Shown here: piece by piece, positions 16,853 through 26,343 of the stretch | Numbering within the stretch: position 1 is the stretch's first letter | Layout: each line of letters opens with the position of its first letter | Assembly: GCF_003675325.1 (NCBI RefSeq) | Contig: NZ_CP033073.1 | Location: forward strand, 2,356,001 to 2,420,000 | DNA: 64,000 bases | DNA from: Streptomyces dangxiongensis | GTDB lineage: Bacteria > Actinomycetota > Actinomycetes > Streptomycetales > Streptomycetaceae | Direction: 5' to 3' | Made by a program: the position numbers and the translations under genes | Notes under the pieces: generated by a model | The model's input: only the letters and a program-made list of their open reading frames with translations | What the model was told of the DNA's origin: nothing | Databases searched by the model: none

Positions 16853-16886
16853 GGGGCACCTCCACAGACAAGCACCGAAACGGCCC

Positions 16887-16904
16887 TACCCGACGATTCG
16901 GGTA
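16887..16904. promoter_or_regulatory. Palindrome in the put promoter region
   Basis: TACCCGA-CGAT-TCGGGTA is a perfect 7-4-7 inverted repeat, 35 bases upstream of the proline dehydrogenase start. A second perfect palindrome, GACAGCTGTC, lies at 16957-16966. Both are candidates for binding by the divergent regulator. Confidence 0.45.
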
Positions 16905-17033
16905 CGGCACGGAGAACCACCGTGAAACCTAAGGATCTCTCCGATCGTGGGCCATCGACAGCTGTCACGCATCCGTGCACGGGTTCTCAGACAGGTGTAT
17001 GAGGGCGGCCGGGGAATGGGAGAGAATGCCCGG

Positions 17034-18365
17034 GTGACGGCCGATGCTGCATCCTTCAGAAGCATGGGTGACTACCAGGAGCTGGTGGACGAGATCTCCG
17101 AGCTGCTGGGCGTCCCGGCGACCCTGGAGAACCGCGACTTCGAACTGATCGCGTTCGGCGCGTACGACAGCGACGACGAACTGGACCCGTCCGCGCTGGA
17201 CCCGGTCCGCACCCGTTCCATCCTGACCCGGCGTTCCACAGCGGCGGTCCGGGCCTGGTTCGAGGGGTTCGGCATCACGCGCGCGACCGGGCCGGTGCGC
17301 ATCCCGCCGACCCCGGAGGCCGGCGTGTACCGCGGCCGGATCTGTCTCCCCGTACGCCATCGGGGTGTCGTCCTCGGCTACGTCTGGCTGTTGGACGGCG
17401 ACCCGGGGCCGACGGACGCCCAGCTCGCCGCCGCCCTGCGGGTGGCGGACCGGATCGGGGCGCTGCTCGCCGACGAGGCGGAGGCCGGGGCGGGGCTCAG
17501 CCGGGAGCTGCGGGCGGTGCTCACGGCGGAGCGCGGCTGGCAGCGGGACATGGCGGTGGCCGACCTGCGCACCGCGCTGGGCCCCCGTGCGGACGGCCCG
17601 CACACGCTGGTCTGTGTGGCGCCCTGGCCCTCGGCCGACCCGGACGACGCCCCGGCCCCGCGCACGGTCCCGCACGCCACCGCCCTGTGCACGCTGCCCT
17701 GGGGGCCGACCGGGCTGAGCCTGGCGGTGCTGGTGCGGCTGCGGACGACGGATGTGCCGACACCGGCGCTGACGGCGGCGGCACGACTGCTGCGGGAGGC
17801 CGAGGGGGCGGGGGGAGCGAAGGCCCGGGGAGCGGGGGCGCGCACGGCCGCCGCGGTGGCCGCGCGGCCCGCCGGGCCCGCGGGGACCACCGGGGCCGCA
17901 GGGGCCGTCGCAGCCGCCGGGGCCGGCCGGGTGGGCGGGTTCGCCGCCGGGGCCGGGTTCGCCGCCGGGATCGGCGAACCCCGCACCGGTCTCGCCGAGC
18001 TGGGCACGGTCTGGCAGGAGGCGCGGGCCGCCGCGCGCGCCGCGCTGGCCGAGCCGCGATTCGCACCGGTCGCGGAGTGGGGACGCATCGGGCCGTACCG
18101 GCTGCTGACCGCGCTGCCCCCCGAGGCCGCGCACGACCCCGTGGCCGGCCCGCTGCTCTCCCCCGTCCACCGAGAGCTGGCCCGCACCGCGGAGGTCTAC
18201 CTCGACTGCGCCGGACAGGCCGGCCGCACCGCCGCCGAGCTGGGCATCCACCGTCAGACGCTGTACTACCGCCTGTCCCGGGTGGAGCAGCTCACGGGGC
18301 TCGACCTGGACGACGGGGAGGACCGGCTGCTGCTGCACATGACGTTGAAGCGGGCGCGGCTGTAG
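17034..18365 (+). CDS. PucR/CdaR-type transcriptional regulator of proline catabolism (putative)
   Basis: The product (443 residues from GTG 17034) is a PucR-like activator. The C-terminus ([22 protein letters not shown], then [16 protein letters not shown]) is the HTH_30 helix-turn-helix. Residues about 10-120 resemble an effector domain; an Ala/Gly-rich low-complexity linker ([19 protein letters not shown] and onward) lies in the middle. The start is uncertain: GTG 17034 has GGGAGAG 8 bases upstream, but ATG 17016, ATG 17064 and GTG 16947 are in frame. It is divergent from the proline degradation operon, so it probably senses proline and activates pruB-pruA. It ends 7 bases from a convergent TetR gene. 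Confidence 0.83.
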   Translation: MTADAASFRSMGDYQELVDEISELLGVPATLENRDFELIAFGAYDSDDELDPSALDPVRTRSILTRRSTAAVRAWFEGFGITRATGPVRIPPTPEAGVYRGRICLPVRHRGVVLGYVWLLDGDPGPTDAQLAAALRVADRIGALLADEAEAGAGLSRELRAVLTAERGWQRDMAVADLRTALGPRADGPHTLVCVAPWPSADPDDAPAPRTVPHATALCTLPWGPTGLSLAVLVRLRTTDVPTPALTAAARLLREAEGAGGAKARGAGARTAAAVAARPAGPAGTTGAAGAVAAAGAGRVGGFAAGAGFAAGIGEPRTGLAELGTVWQEARAAARAALAEPRFAPVAEWGRIGPYRLLTALPPEAAHDPVAGPLLSPVHRELARTAEVYLDCAGQAGRTAAELGIHRQTLYYRLSRVEQLTGLDLDDGEDRLLLHMTLKRARL

Positions 18366-18372
18366 CCGCCGG

Positions 18373-18957
18373 TCAGTGCCGCGCGGCCTGCCGCATGACG
18401 CGCCGCAGGCCCTCGGTGAGCTGCTCGGCGGTGGTCGCCGAGGCGGGGTCGAAGAGCCACTGGACCATGAGGCCGTTGAGGAGGGTCTGGTAGAGGCGGC
18501 CCTCGCTGTCCGTGGTCTCCTGGTCGACCTCCGTCTCCGGGACGCCGTTGAAGAGGGCCACGAGCCCGGTCCGGCCTTCCTCCTGCGCCTCGGCCAGCAG
18601 CTTGCGCACCTGGGCGACACGCTCGTCCTGGAACATCAGCTCGAAGCTGAGCAGCCAGATCGCCCGTGCCTCGGGCACGGTGCGGATGACGCTCGCCCAC
18701 ATCTCCTGGAAACGCTCCAGTGATCCCGGGGGCTGCGTGACCTCCTCGCCGAGCCCCGGGCCGAAGCTCTCGCCCACGCTCTCGATCAGGGAGACGTACG
18801 CCTGGGTGAGCAGCGCGTCCTTCGACCCGTAGTGGTAGCCGATCGAGGCCAGGTTCGTCCCCGACTCCTTGACGATGTCGCGCGCCGTCGTCCGCGCGAA
18901 GCCCTTCTCCAGCAGGCAGCGCTTGGCGCCCTTGAGCAGATCCTCACGGTGTCCCAT
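18373..18957 (-). CDS. TetR-family repressor of the adjacent efflux pump (putative)
   Basis: The 194-residue protein has a TetR helix-turn-helix at residues 8-54 (ARTTARDIVKESGTNLASIGYHYGS split by the turn) and a TetR_C-type ligand domain. It is divergent from a DHA2 drug transporter with only 96 bases between the start codons, and that gap carries two copies of a 21-base element, so it very likely represses both itself and the pump. Confidence 0.87.
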   Translation of the reverse strand: MGHREDLLKGAKRCLLEKGFARTTARDIVKESGTNLASIGYHYGSKDALLTQAYVSLIESVGESFGPGLGEEVTQPPGSLERFQEMWASVIRTVPEARAIWLLSFELMFQDERVAQVRKLLAEAQEEGRTGLVALFNGVPETEVDQETTDSEGRLYQTLLNGLMVQWLFDPASATTAEQLTEGLRRVMRQAARH

Positions 18958-18980
18958 GCCCTCACCCTACCCGCGATCCA

Positions 18981-19027
18981 TACAACCGTCCCAGACGAAC
19001 GACTTATACAAATGTTCTAGACAGACG
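18981..19027. promoter_or_regulatory. Two copies of a 21-bp operator-like element between tetR and the efflux gene
   Basis: Positions 18981-19001 and 19007-19027 match at 15 of 21 bases (TACAA at the left, AGAC in the middle, ACG at the right), with start-to-start distance 26. Each has an imperfect inner palindrome (CGTC-CCA-GACG in the first, TGTTCTAGACA in the second). They cover the divergent promoters; -10-like TAATAC lies at 19030-19035. Confidence 0.6.
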
Positions 19028-19053
19028 TTTAATACAGCCGTACATTGCTCGGC

Positions 19054-20586
19054 ATGACGAACTCGACGAGCACCACCGCCTCCGTCGGCGCCGAACGCGC
19101 CCCCGTCCGCGCCGGACGCCGCGAATGGACCGCGCTCGGTGTGCTGATGCTGCCGCTGCTGCTGGTCTCGATGGACGTCTCGGTCCTCTACTTCGCGGCC
19201 CCCGCGATCAGCGCCGACCTGCACCCCAGCGGCACCCAACAGCTATGGATCTTCGACATCTACGGCTTCGTCCTCGCCGGACTGCTGATGACGATGGGCT
19301 CGCTCGGCGACCGCGTCGGCAGCCGCAAACTGCTCCTGGCGGGGGCCGCGGCCTTCGGCGGAGCCTCCTTGCTCGCGGCCTTCGCGAACAGCGCCGAGAC
19401 CCTGATCGCGGCCCGCGCGGTCCTCGGCGTCGGCGGCGCGACGCTCATGCCGTCCACGATGGCCCTGCTGCGCACGATGTTCACCGACCCCGCCCAACGG
19501 GCGAAGGCCATCGGCCTGTGGTCCGGTGTGATGACCGGCGGGATCGCCCTCGGCTCGGTGATGAGCGGCGTCCTGGTCGAGCACTTCCGCTGGGGCTCGG
19601 TCTTCCTGGTCAACCTGCCCGCGATGGCGCTGCTGCTGGTCCTCGGCCCGGTCCTGCTGCCCGAGTCGCGCAACCCCGGGGCCGGCCGCTTCGACCTGGC
19701 GAGCGTGCCGCTGTCGATGGCCGCCGTGCTCCCGGTGATCTACGGCCTCAAGGAGATCCCGTCCGAGGGCTGGCACCCGCAGTACGTCGTCTCGATCACC
19801 GTCGGCCTGCTCTTCGGGGCGCTGTTCGTCCACCGCCAGCGCACCGGCACCTCCCCGCTGGTCCCGCCGGCCCTCTTCCGGGGCCGCGGATTCACCCCGT
19901 CGCTGGTCCTGACCCTCGTGTCCGCGTTCGGGATGATGGGCTCGGCCATCTTCACCACGCAGTACCTCCAGTCGGTCCTCGGCAAGAGCCCGCTGGCGGC
20001 GGCGCTGTGGAGCCTGCTCCCCTCGGTGCTCATCGGCGCCGCCGGACCCCTCACCACCGCGCTCGTCCAGCGCGGCGTCCACCGCGGGTACGTCGTCGCC
20101 GGCGGCTTCGCGGTCAGCGCGGCCGGGTACGCCCTGCTCGGCCTCGCCGGCACCGACTCCCTGTGGCTGGTGCTGGCCGCGGCCGGCGTCCTCGCCTGCG
20201 GTGTGGTCATGGTGCTGTCCCAGCTCACCGACCTCGCCATGAGCGGCGTCCCCGCGGAACAGGCCGGAACGGCCTCCGCCCTGCTGGAGACCGGCACCGA
20301 GTTCGGCGGGGCGCTCGGCATGGCGGTCCTCGGCTCCATCGGTACGGCCGTCTACCGCCACGCGATGCCGGAGACCGCCCCGGCCGAGGCCCGCGAGACC
20401 CTGGGCGGGGCGCTCACCGCGGCCGCCCGGCTGCCCGGCCGGCCCGGCGCGTCCCTGCTCGCCGCGGCCCGGGAGGCGTTCACCAGCGGGATGCAGGGCG
20501 TGGCGGTCGCCGGGGCGGTGCTGCTGGCACTGGCGGCGGTCGGCGCCGCACTGACCCTGCGGACCACCGGGGGCGGCGACCGGTAG
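19054..20586 (+). CDS. DHA2-family MFS drug efflux transporter (14 helices)
   Basis: The 510-residue membrane protein has the 14-helix pattern of the QacA/SmvA/EmrB group: MDVSVLYFAAPAIS in helix 1 with the membrane Asp, GSLGDRVGSRKLLL motif A, and GGIALGSVMSGVLVEH matching motif C of antiporters. It probably expels a cationic or hydrophobic compound using the proton gradient. The start is ATG 19054; the open frame begins at a TTG 9 bases earlier. No clear ribosome site precedes the ATG, and the -10-like TAATAC lies 18 bases away, so the leader is very short. Regulation by the divergent TetR is likely. It ends at a shared terminator with serA. Confidence 0.88.
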   Translation: MTNSTSTTASVGAERAPVRAGRREWTALGVLMLPLLLVSMDVSVLYFAAPAISADLHPSGTQQLWIFDIYGFVLAGLLMTMGSLGDRVGSRKLLLAGAAAFGGASLLAAFANSAETLIAARAVLGVGGATLMPSTMALLRTMFTDPAQRAKAIGLWSGVMTGGIALGSVMSGVLVEHFRWGSVFLVNLPAMALLLVLGPVLLPESRNPGAGRFDLASVPLSMAAVLPVIYGLKEIPSEGWHPQYVVSITVGLLFGALFVHRQRTGTSPLVPPALFRGRGFTPSLVLTLVSAFGMMGSAIFTTQYLQSVLGKSPLAAALWSLLPSVLIGAAGPLTTALVQRGVHRGYVVAGGFAVSAAGYALLGLAGTDSLWLVLAAAGVLACGVVMVLSQLTDLAMSGVPAEQAGTASALLETGTEFGGALGMAVLGSIGTAVYRHAMPETAPAEARETLGGALTAAARLPGRPGASLLAAAREAFTSGMQGVAVAGAVLLALAAVGAALTLRTTGGGDR

Positions 20587-20597
20587 CGGATACGCAC

Positions 20598-20637
20598 AAC
20601 GCCGGGCGGGCCGACCGAAGTCGGCCCGCCCGGCGTT
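20598..20637. terminator. Bidirectional terminator between the efflux gene and serA
   Basis: An 18-bp perfect stem (AACGCCGGGCGGGCCGAC and its complement) with a CGAA tetraloop sits between the two convergent stop codons, 11 and 10 bases from them. Confidence 0.92.
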
Positions 20638-20647
20638 CGGCGTGTGC

Positions 20648-22249
20648 TCAGACCAGGTTCACGGACCGGGCCGAGGCCGCCCCGATCTCCGCGGCCAGCT
20701 CGGCCAGCACGCCGGGGGCCACCGTGTCGTCCACGGTGAGCACCGCCAGCGCCTCACCGCCCACCGCCGCACGCGCGACCTGCATGCCGGCGATGTTGAT
20801 GCCGGCCTCCCCGAGGACCCGGCCGACGGTGCCGACGACACCCGGGCGGTCCTCGTAGCGCAGGACGACCATGTGGTCGGCGAGCGCGAGGTCGACGTCG
20901 TACTCGCCGACCGCGACGATCTTCTGCACGTGCTTCGGGCCGGCCAGCGTGCCGGAGACCGACACCTCCTCGCCGGTGCCCAGCGTGCCGCGCACGGTGA
21001 CCACGTTGCGGTGGTCGGCCGACTCGGAGCTGGTGGTCAGGCGCACCTCGACACCGCGCTCCTGCGCGAACAGCGGCGCGTTGACGTACGACACCGTCTC
21101 GTCGACGACGTCCTCGAAGACACCCTTGAGCGCGGACAGCTCCAGCACCTTCACGTCGTGCTGGGTGATCTCGCCGTAGACCTCGACGTCGAGACGGACG
21201 GCGACCTCACCGGCCAGCGCGGTGAAGATACGGCCGAGACGCTCGGCGAGCGGCAGGCCCGGCTTGACGTCCTCGGCGATGACACCGCCCTGGACGTTCA
21301 CCGCGTCCGGCACCAGCTCACCGGCGAGCGCGAGCCGCACCGACCTGGCGACCGCGATGCCGGCCTTCTCCTGGGCCTCGTCGGTGGAGGCGCCTAGGTG
21401 CGGGGTGCACACGACCTGGTCCAGCTCGAACAGCGGGGAGTCGGTGCAGGGCTCCTTGGCGTACACGTCGAGGCCGGCGCCGGCGACCCGGCCCTCCTTC
21501 AGCGCCGCGTACAGCGCGGCCTCGTCGACGATGCCGCCGCGCGCGGCGTTGACGACGCGCACGCTCGGCTTGACCTTGCGCAGCGCCTCGTCGCCGATCA
21601 GGCCGAGGGTCTCGGGGGTCTTGGGCAGGTGGACGGTGATGAAGTCGGAGACCTCCAGCAGCTCGTCCAGCGACAGCACCTTGACGCCCATCTGCGCGGC
21701 CCGCGCGGGCTGTACGTAGGGGTCGTAGGCGACGACCTTCATGCCGAAGGCGGACATGCGCTGCGCGACGAGGGCGCCGATGCGGCCCAGGCCCACGACG
21801 CCCAGCGTCTTCTCGGCCAGCTCGACACCCGTGTACTTGCTGCGCTTCCACTCGCCGTTCTTCAGGGCGGTGTTGGCCTGCGGGATGTTGCGGGCGGTGG
21901 CGAGGATGAGACCGCAGGCCAGCTCGGCGGCGGTCACGATGTTGGAGGTGGGGGCGTTGACGACCATCACGCCGGCCTTGGTGGCGGCGGAGACGTCGAC
22001 GTTGTCCAGGCCGACGCCGGCACGCGCGACGACCTTCAGTTTCTTCGCGGCGGCGATGGCCTCGGCGTCGACCTTGGTGGCCGAACGGATGAGGATCGCG
22101 TCCACGTCGGCGATGGCCGGAAGCAGCTCGGAGCGGTCCGCTCCGTTGCAGTGCCGGATCTCGAAATCCGGACCGAGTGCGTCGACGGTGGCAGGCGACA
22201 GCTCTTCAGCGATCAGTACCGTAGCTTTTTGACTGGGGTACGAGCTCAC
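20648..22249 (-). CDS. serA: D-3-phosphoglycerate dehydrogenase
   Basis: The 533-residue long-type SerA catalyses the first step of serine synthesis. The NAD domain shows VVGLGRIGALVAQRM; catalytic Arg lies in NAARGGIVDE, Glu in YAKEP and His in CTPHLGAST. Residues about 320-450 are the intervening (ASB) domain and about 455-533 the ACT domain (LRYEDRPGVVGTVGRVLGE) that binds serine for feedback inhibition, as in the mycobacterial enzyme. GTG 22249 is chosen (MSSYPSQKATVLIAEELS), with GAGGA 7 bases upstream and length matching the family. It is transcribed alone, downstream of ilvC; a -10-like TACACT lies at 22361-22366. Confidence 0.93.
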   Translation of the reverse strand: MSSYPSQKATVLIAEELSPATVDALGPDFEIRHCNGADRSELLPAIADVDAILIRSATKVDAEAIAAAKKLKVVARAGVGLDNVDVSAATKAGVMVVNAPTSNIVTAAELACGLILATARNIPQANTALKNGEWKRSKYTGVELAEKTLGVVGLGRIGALVAQRMSAFGMKVVAYDPYVQPARAAQMGVKVLSLDELLEVSDFITVHLPKTPETLGLIGDEALRKVKPSVRVVNAARGGIVDEAALYAALKEGRVAGAGLDVYAKEPCTDSPLFELDQVVCTPHLGASTDEAQEKAGIAVARSVRLALAGELVPDAVNVQGGVIAEDVKPGLPLAERLGRIFTALAGEVAVRLDVEVYGEITQHDVKVLELSALKGVFEDVVDETVSYVNAPLFAQERGVEVRLTTSSESADHRNVVTVRGTLGTGEEVSVSGTLAGPKHVQKIVAVGEYDVDLALADHMVVLRYEDRPGVVGTVGRVLGEAGINIAGMQVARAAVGGEALAVLTVDDTVAPGVLAELAAEIGAASARSVNLV

Positions 22250-22435
22250 GTGAGTCCTCACAGGTGCGATGCGGACGGCCGTCCCGACGGCCGCAGGCGG
22301 AGGAGGGGGGCTAGCCGCGGAAGACGCACGACGCTGTGGGCCTGACGCGTGTTGTCCAGAAGTGTAGTGGCGTGGCGGAGATCGCATTGCGCCTCCGCGG
22401 AAGGATCACCCTTCCGTGGCTGGCCGGGGTGGACA

Positions 22436-22468
22436 ACAGGGGCCGGAGCAGTCCGCCCCGGCCCCTGT
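22436..22468 (-). terminator. Terminator after ilvC
   Basis: ACAGGGGCCGG and CCGGCCCCTGT form a perfect 11-bp stem with an 11-base loop, 8 bases after the ilvC stop codon. Confidence 0.85.
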
Positions 22469-22476
22469 CCCGAGGC

Positions 22477-23595
<1,119 letters not shown>

Positions 23596-24120
23596 CTACG
23601 CGGTCCGGTCGAGCGCGCGCAGCGAGCGGTCCGTGATCGAACGGGCGCCGCGGCCGATCGCGATCGTGCCGGACTGGACCAGCTCCTTGATGCCGTACGG
23701 CTCCAGCATCTTGAGCATGGCGGACAGCTTCTCGCCGGAGCCGGTGGCCTCGATGGTGACGGCCTCCGGGGAGACGTCCACGGTCTTGGCGCGGAAGAGC
23801 TGGACGATCTCCACGATCTGGGAGCGGGTCTCGTTGTCGGCGCGGACCTTCACCAGAACGAGTTCGCGCTGGACGGCCTGCCCGGGCTCCAGCTCGACGA
23901 TCTTCAGCACGTTGACGAGCTTGTTGAGCTGCTTGGTGACCTGCTCCAGCGGCAGCTCCTCGACACCCACCACGATGGTGATGCGGGAGATGTCGGGGTG
24001 CTCGGTGACACCGACCGCGAGCGAGTCGATGTTGAAGCCGCGGCGGGAGAACAGGGCGGCGATGCGGGCGAGGATGCCCGGCGTGTTCTCCACCAGGACG
24101 GAGAGCGTGTGCTTGGACAT
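23596..24120 (-). CDS. ilvN: Acetolactate synthase small (regulatory) subunit
   Basis: The 174-residue subunit binds valine and regulates IlvB. An ACT domain fills residues about 4-76 (LSVLVENTPGILARIAALFSRR split into helix and strand), followed by the C-terminal ALS_ss domain to about 160 (LVLVKVRAD, then EATGSGEKLSAMLKMLEPYGI). It starts 28 bases after the ilvB stop on the same message. Feedback sensitivity is expected from the intact ACT glycine (PGILARI). Confidence 0.94.
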   Translation of the reverse strand: MSKHTLSVLVENTPGILARIAALFSRRGFNIDSLAVGVTEHPDISRITIVVGVEELPLEQVTKQLNKLVNVLKIVELEPGQAVQRELVLVKVRADNETRSQIVEIVQLFRAKTVDVSPEAVTIEATGSGEKLSAMLKMLEPYGIKELVQSGTIAIGRGARSITDRSLRALDRTA

Positions 24121-24148
24121 GGTGTGTGCTCTTCCTTGCCAGTCGTCG

Positions 24149-25996
24149 TCAGTCGTCTTCGTTGTCGCCGAAGTCGGGGCGGACGTCCCGGGCGGCCATG
24201 ATCTCGTCGTTGGAGGTGCCGGCGGCGACCATCGGCCAGACCATCGCGTCCTCGTGGACGATGAAGTCGACGACGACCGGACGGTCGTTGATGGCGTTCG
24301 CCTCCGCGATGACCCGGTCCAGGTCCTCGGGGCGCTCGCAGCGCAGGCCCACGCAGCCCATCGCCTCGGACAGCTTCACGAAGTCCGGGACGCGCGTGCC
24401 CCGGGCCTGCGGGTTGATGTCGTCGGGTCCGCTGTGCAGCACGGTGTTGGAGTAGCGCTGGTTGTAGAAGAGGGTCTGCCACTGGCGGACCATCCCCAGG
24501 GCGCCGTTGTTGATGACGGCGACCTTGATCGGAATGTTGTTCAGGGCGCAGGTGGCCAGTTCCTGGTTGGTCATCTGGAAGCAGCCGTCGCCGTCGATCG
24601 CCCAGACCGTCTGCTCCGGCACGCCGGCCTTGGCGCCCATGGCGGCCGGGACGGCGTAGCCCATCGTGCCGGCGCCGCCGGAGTTCAGCCAGGTGGCGGG
24701 CCGTTCGTACTGGACGAAGTGGGCGGCCCACATCTGGTGCTGGCCGACGCCCGCGGCGAAGACGGTGCCCTCCGGCGCCAGTTGCCCGATGCGCTGGATC
24801 ACCTGCTGCGGGGAGAGCGAGCCGTCCTCGGGCAGGTCGTAGCCGAGCGGGTAGGTCTCGCGCCAGCGGTTCAGGTCGCTCCACCAGGCGGTGTAGTCGC
24901 CCTGGTGGCCCTCGCTGTGCTCCTTCTGCACCGCCTGGACCAGGTCGGCGATGACCTCACGGGCGTCCCCGACGATCGGCACGTCGGCGGCGCGGTTCTT
25001 GCCGATCTCCGCCGGGTCGATGTCGGCGTGGACGATCTTCGCGTACGGCGCGAAGCTGTCCAGCTTGCCGGTGACGCGGTCGTCGAAGCGGGCGCCGAGG
25101 GCCACGATCAGGTCGGCCTTCTGGAGCGCGGTGACCGCGGCGACGCTGCCGTGCATGCCGGGCATGCCCACGTGCAGCGGGTGGCTGTCGGGGAAGGCGC
25201 CCAGCGCCATCAGGGTGGTGGTGACCGGCGCTCCGGTCAGCTCGGCGAGGACCTTCAGCTCGGCCGTGGCCCCGGCCTTGAGGACACCGCCGCCGACGTA
25301 CAGGACGGGCCGCCTGGCGGCGGTGATCAGCTTGGCCGCCTCGCGGATCTGCTTGGCGTGCGGCTTGGTCACCGGACGGTAGCCGGGCAGGTCCATGGTG
25401 GGCGGCCAGTTGAAGACCGTCTTCGCCTGGAGGGCGTCCTTGGCGATGTCGACCAGGACCGGGCCCGGGCGGCCGGTGGAGGCGATGTGGAACGCCTGCG
25501 CGATGACCCGCGGGATGTCCTCGGCCTTGGTGACGAGGAAGTTGTGCTTGGTGATCGGCATCGTGATGCCGACGATGTCCGCCTCCTGGAAGGCGTCGGT
25601 GCCGATCGCCTTGGAGGCGACCTGGCCGGTGATCGCCACGAGCGGCACCGAGTCCATGTGCGCGTCCGCGATGGGCGTCACCAGGTTGGTGGCACCCGGC
25701 CCCGAGGTCGCCATGCAGACGCCGACCCTGCCGGTGGCCTGCGCGTAGCCGGTGGCCGCGTGGCCGGCGCCCTGCTCGTGCCGGACCAGGACGTGGCGCA
25801 CCCGGGTGGAGTCCATCAGCGGGTCGTACGCGGGGAGGATCGCGCCGCCGGGAATGCCGAACACCGTGTCCGCGCCGACCTCCTCGAGGGAGCGGATGAG
25901 GGACTGCGCACCCGTGACGTGCTCGACGGAAGCGGAGTGTCCTCCGGAACGGGGCCGCGGCTGCGGATGGTGGGCCCCGGTGGCCTGCTCGGTCAT
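24149..25996 (-). CDS. ilvB: Acetolactate synthase large (catalytic) subunit
   Basis: The 615-residue thiamine-diphosphate enzyme condenses two pyruvates, or pyruvate with 2-oxobutyrate. The catalytic Glu lies in [18 protein letters not shown]-region and [21 protein letters not shown] (Mg/ThDP site, split here by the loop) are present, and [14 protein letters not shown] opens the Pyr domain. ATG 25996 is preferred to the ATG 6 bases upstream because AGAAGAG is then 7 bases away. It heads ilvB-ilvN-ilvC and is preceded by a leader peptide and attenuator, giving control by branched-chain amino-acid supply. Confidence 0.94.
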   Translation of the reverse strand: MTEQATGAHHPQPRPRSGGHSASVEHVTGAQSLIRSLEEVGADTVFGIPGGAILPAYDPLMDSTRVRHVLVRHEQGAGHAATGYAQATGRVGVCMATSGPGATNLVTPIADAHMDSVPLVAITGQVASKAIGTDAFQEADIVGITMPITKHNFLVTKAEDIPRVIAQAFHIASTGRPGPVLVDIAKDALQAKTVFNWPPTMDLPGYRPVTKPHAKQIREAAKLITAARRPVLYVGGGVLKAGATAELKVLAELTGAPVTTTLMALGAFPDSHPLHVGMPGMHGSVAAVTALQKADLIVALGARFDDRVTGKLDSFAPYAKIVHADIDPAEIGKNRAADVPIVGDAREVIADLVQAVQKEHSEGHQGDYTAWWSDLNRWRETYPLGYDLPEDGSLSPQQVIQRIGQLAPEGTVFAAGVGQHQMWAAHFVQYERPATWLNSGGAGTMGYAVPAAMGAKAGVPEQTVWAIDGDGCFQMTNQELATCALNNIPIKVAVINNGALGMVRQWQTLFYNQRYSNTVLHSGPDDINPQARGTRVPDFVKLSEAMGCVGLRCERPEDLDRVIAEANAINDRPVVVDFIVHEDAMVWPMVAAGTSNDEIMAARDVRPDFGDNEDD

Positions 25997-26053
25997 CGGC
26001 ATTCTCTTCTCGATGCTGAGGGTTTTTGCGAGGTTCGGACGGAGTTCGGGCGC

Positions 26054-26074
26054 TGCACGAACGGTGCTCGTGCA
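26054..26074 (-). other. Second hairpin in the ilvB leader
   Basis: TGCACGA and TCGTGCA form a 7-bp stem with a 7-base loop directly downstream of the attenuator T-run. Its role is unknown; it may protect or fold the readthrough message. Confidence 0.45.
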
Positions 26075-26076
26075 AC

Positions 26077-26110
26077 AAAAAACCCCTCGTGCCGCAAGGC
26101 AAGCGAGGGG
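26077..26110 (-). terminator. ilvB attenuator (U-tract terminator)
   Basis: On the minus strand CCCCTCG pairs with CGAGGGG around a 14-base loop and is followed by six T residues. It lies 55 bases after the leader-peptide stop codon and 80 bases before ilvB, the layout of amino-acid attenuators described for Streptomyces ilv and leu genes. Confidence 0.9.
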
Positions 26111-26164
26111 AGCGCGCCGGGGTGGTCGCTGGGGATTCCGGATCGCCCTCCGGTGGGTCCCAGC

Positions 26165-26206
26165 TCAGCCGACGCGCTGTCCAAGTACGAGAATTCGGGT
26201 GCGCAT
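26165..26206 (-). CDS. ilvB leader peptide
   Basis: ATG 26206 opens a 13-residue peptide, MRTRILVLGQRVG, with a run of Ile-Leu-Val-Leu, exactly the three products of the pathway. Ribosome stalling at these codons when the charged tRNAs are scarce would favour the antiterminator over the hairpin at 26077-26110. The same kind of leader is established for actinobacterial ilvBNC operons. It is too short for standard gene finding. Confidence 0.9.
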   Translation of the reverse strand: MRTRILVLGQRVG

Positions 26207-26213
26207 GGCACTG

Positions 26214-26243
26214 ACCCTCTCTCCGGCACGCACCACGTGTCAA
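26214..26243 (-). promoter_or_regulatory. Promoter of the ilvB leader
   Basis: A perfect -35 TTGACA (26238-26243, minus strand) is followed after 18 bases by GAGGGT (26214-26219), one base from TAGGGT. Transcription would start at about 26206-26208, at or next to the A of the leader peptide ATG, so the leader is probably translated without a 5' untranslated region. The rest of the stretch up to 26343 holds nothing recognised. Confidence 0.6.
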
Positions 26244-26343
26244 GTAGGTGGGACGGGAGTCTCAGAATGTGAGCCGAGGGTGCGATCGCCTCCGCGGACA
26301 GCGCCCGCGCCCTCTGGACACACCCCCGTACCCCGCGTTCCGA

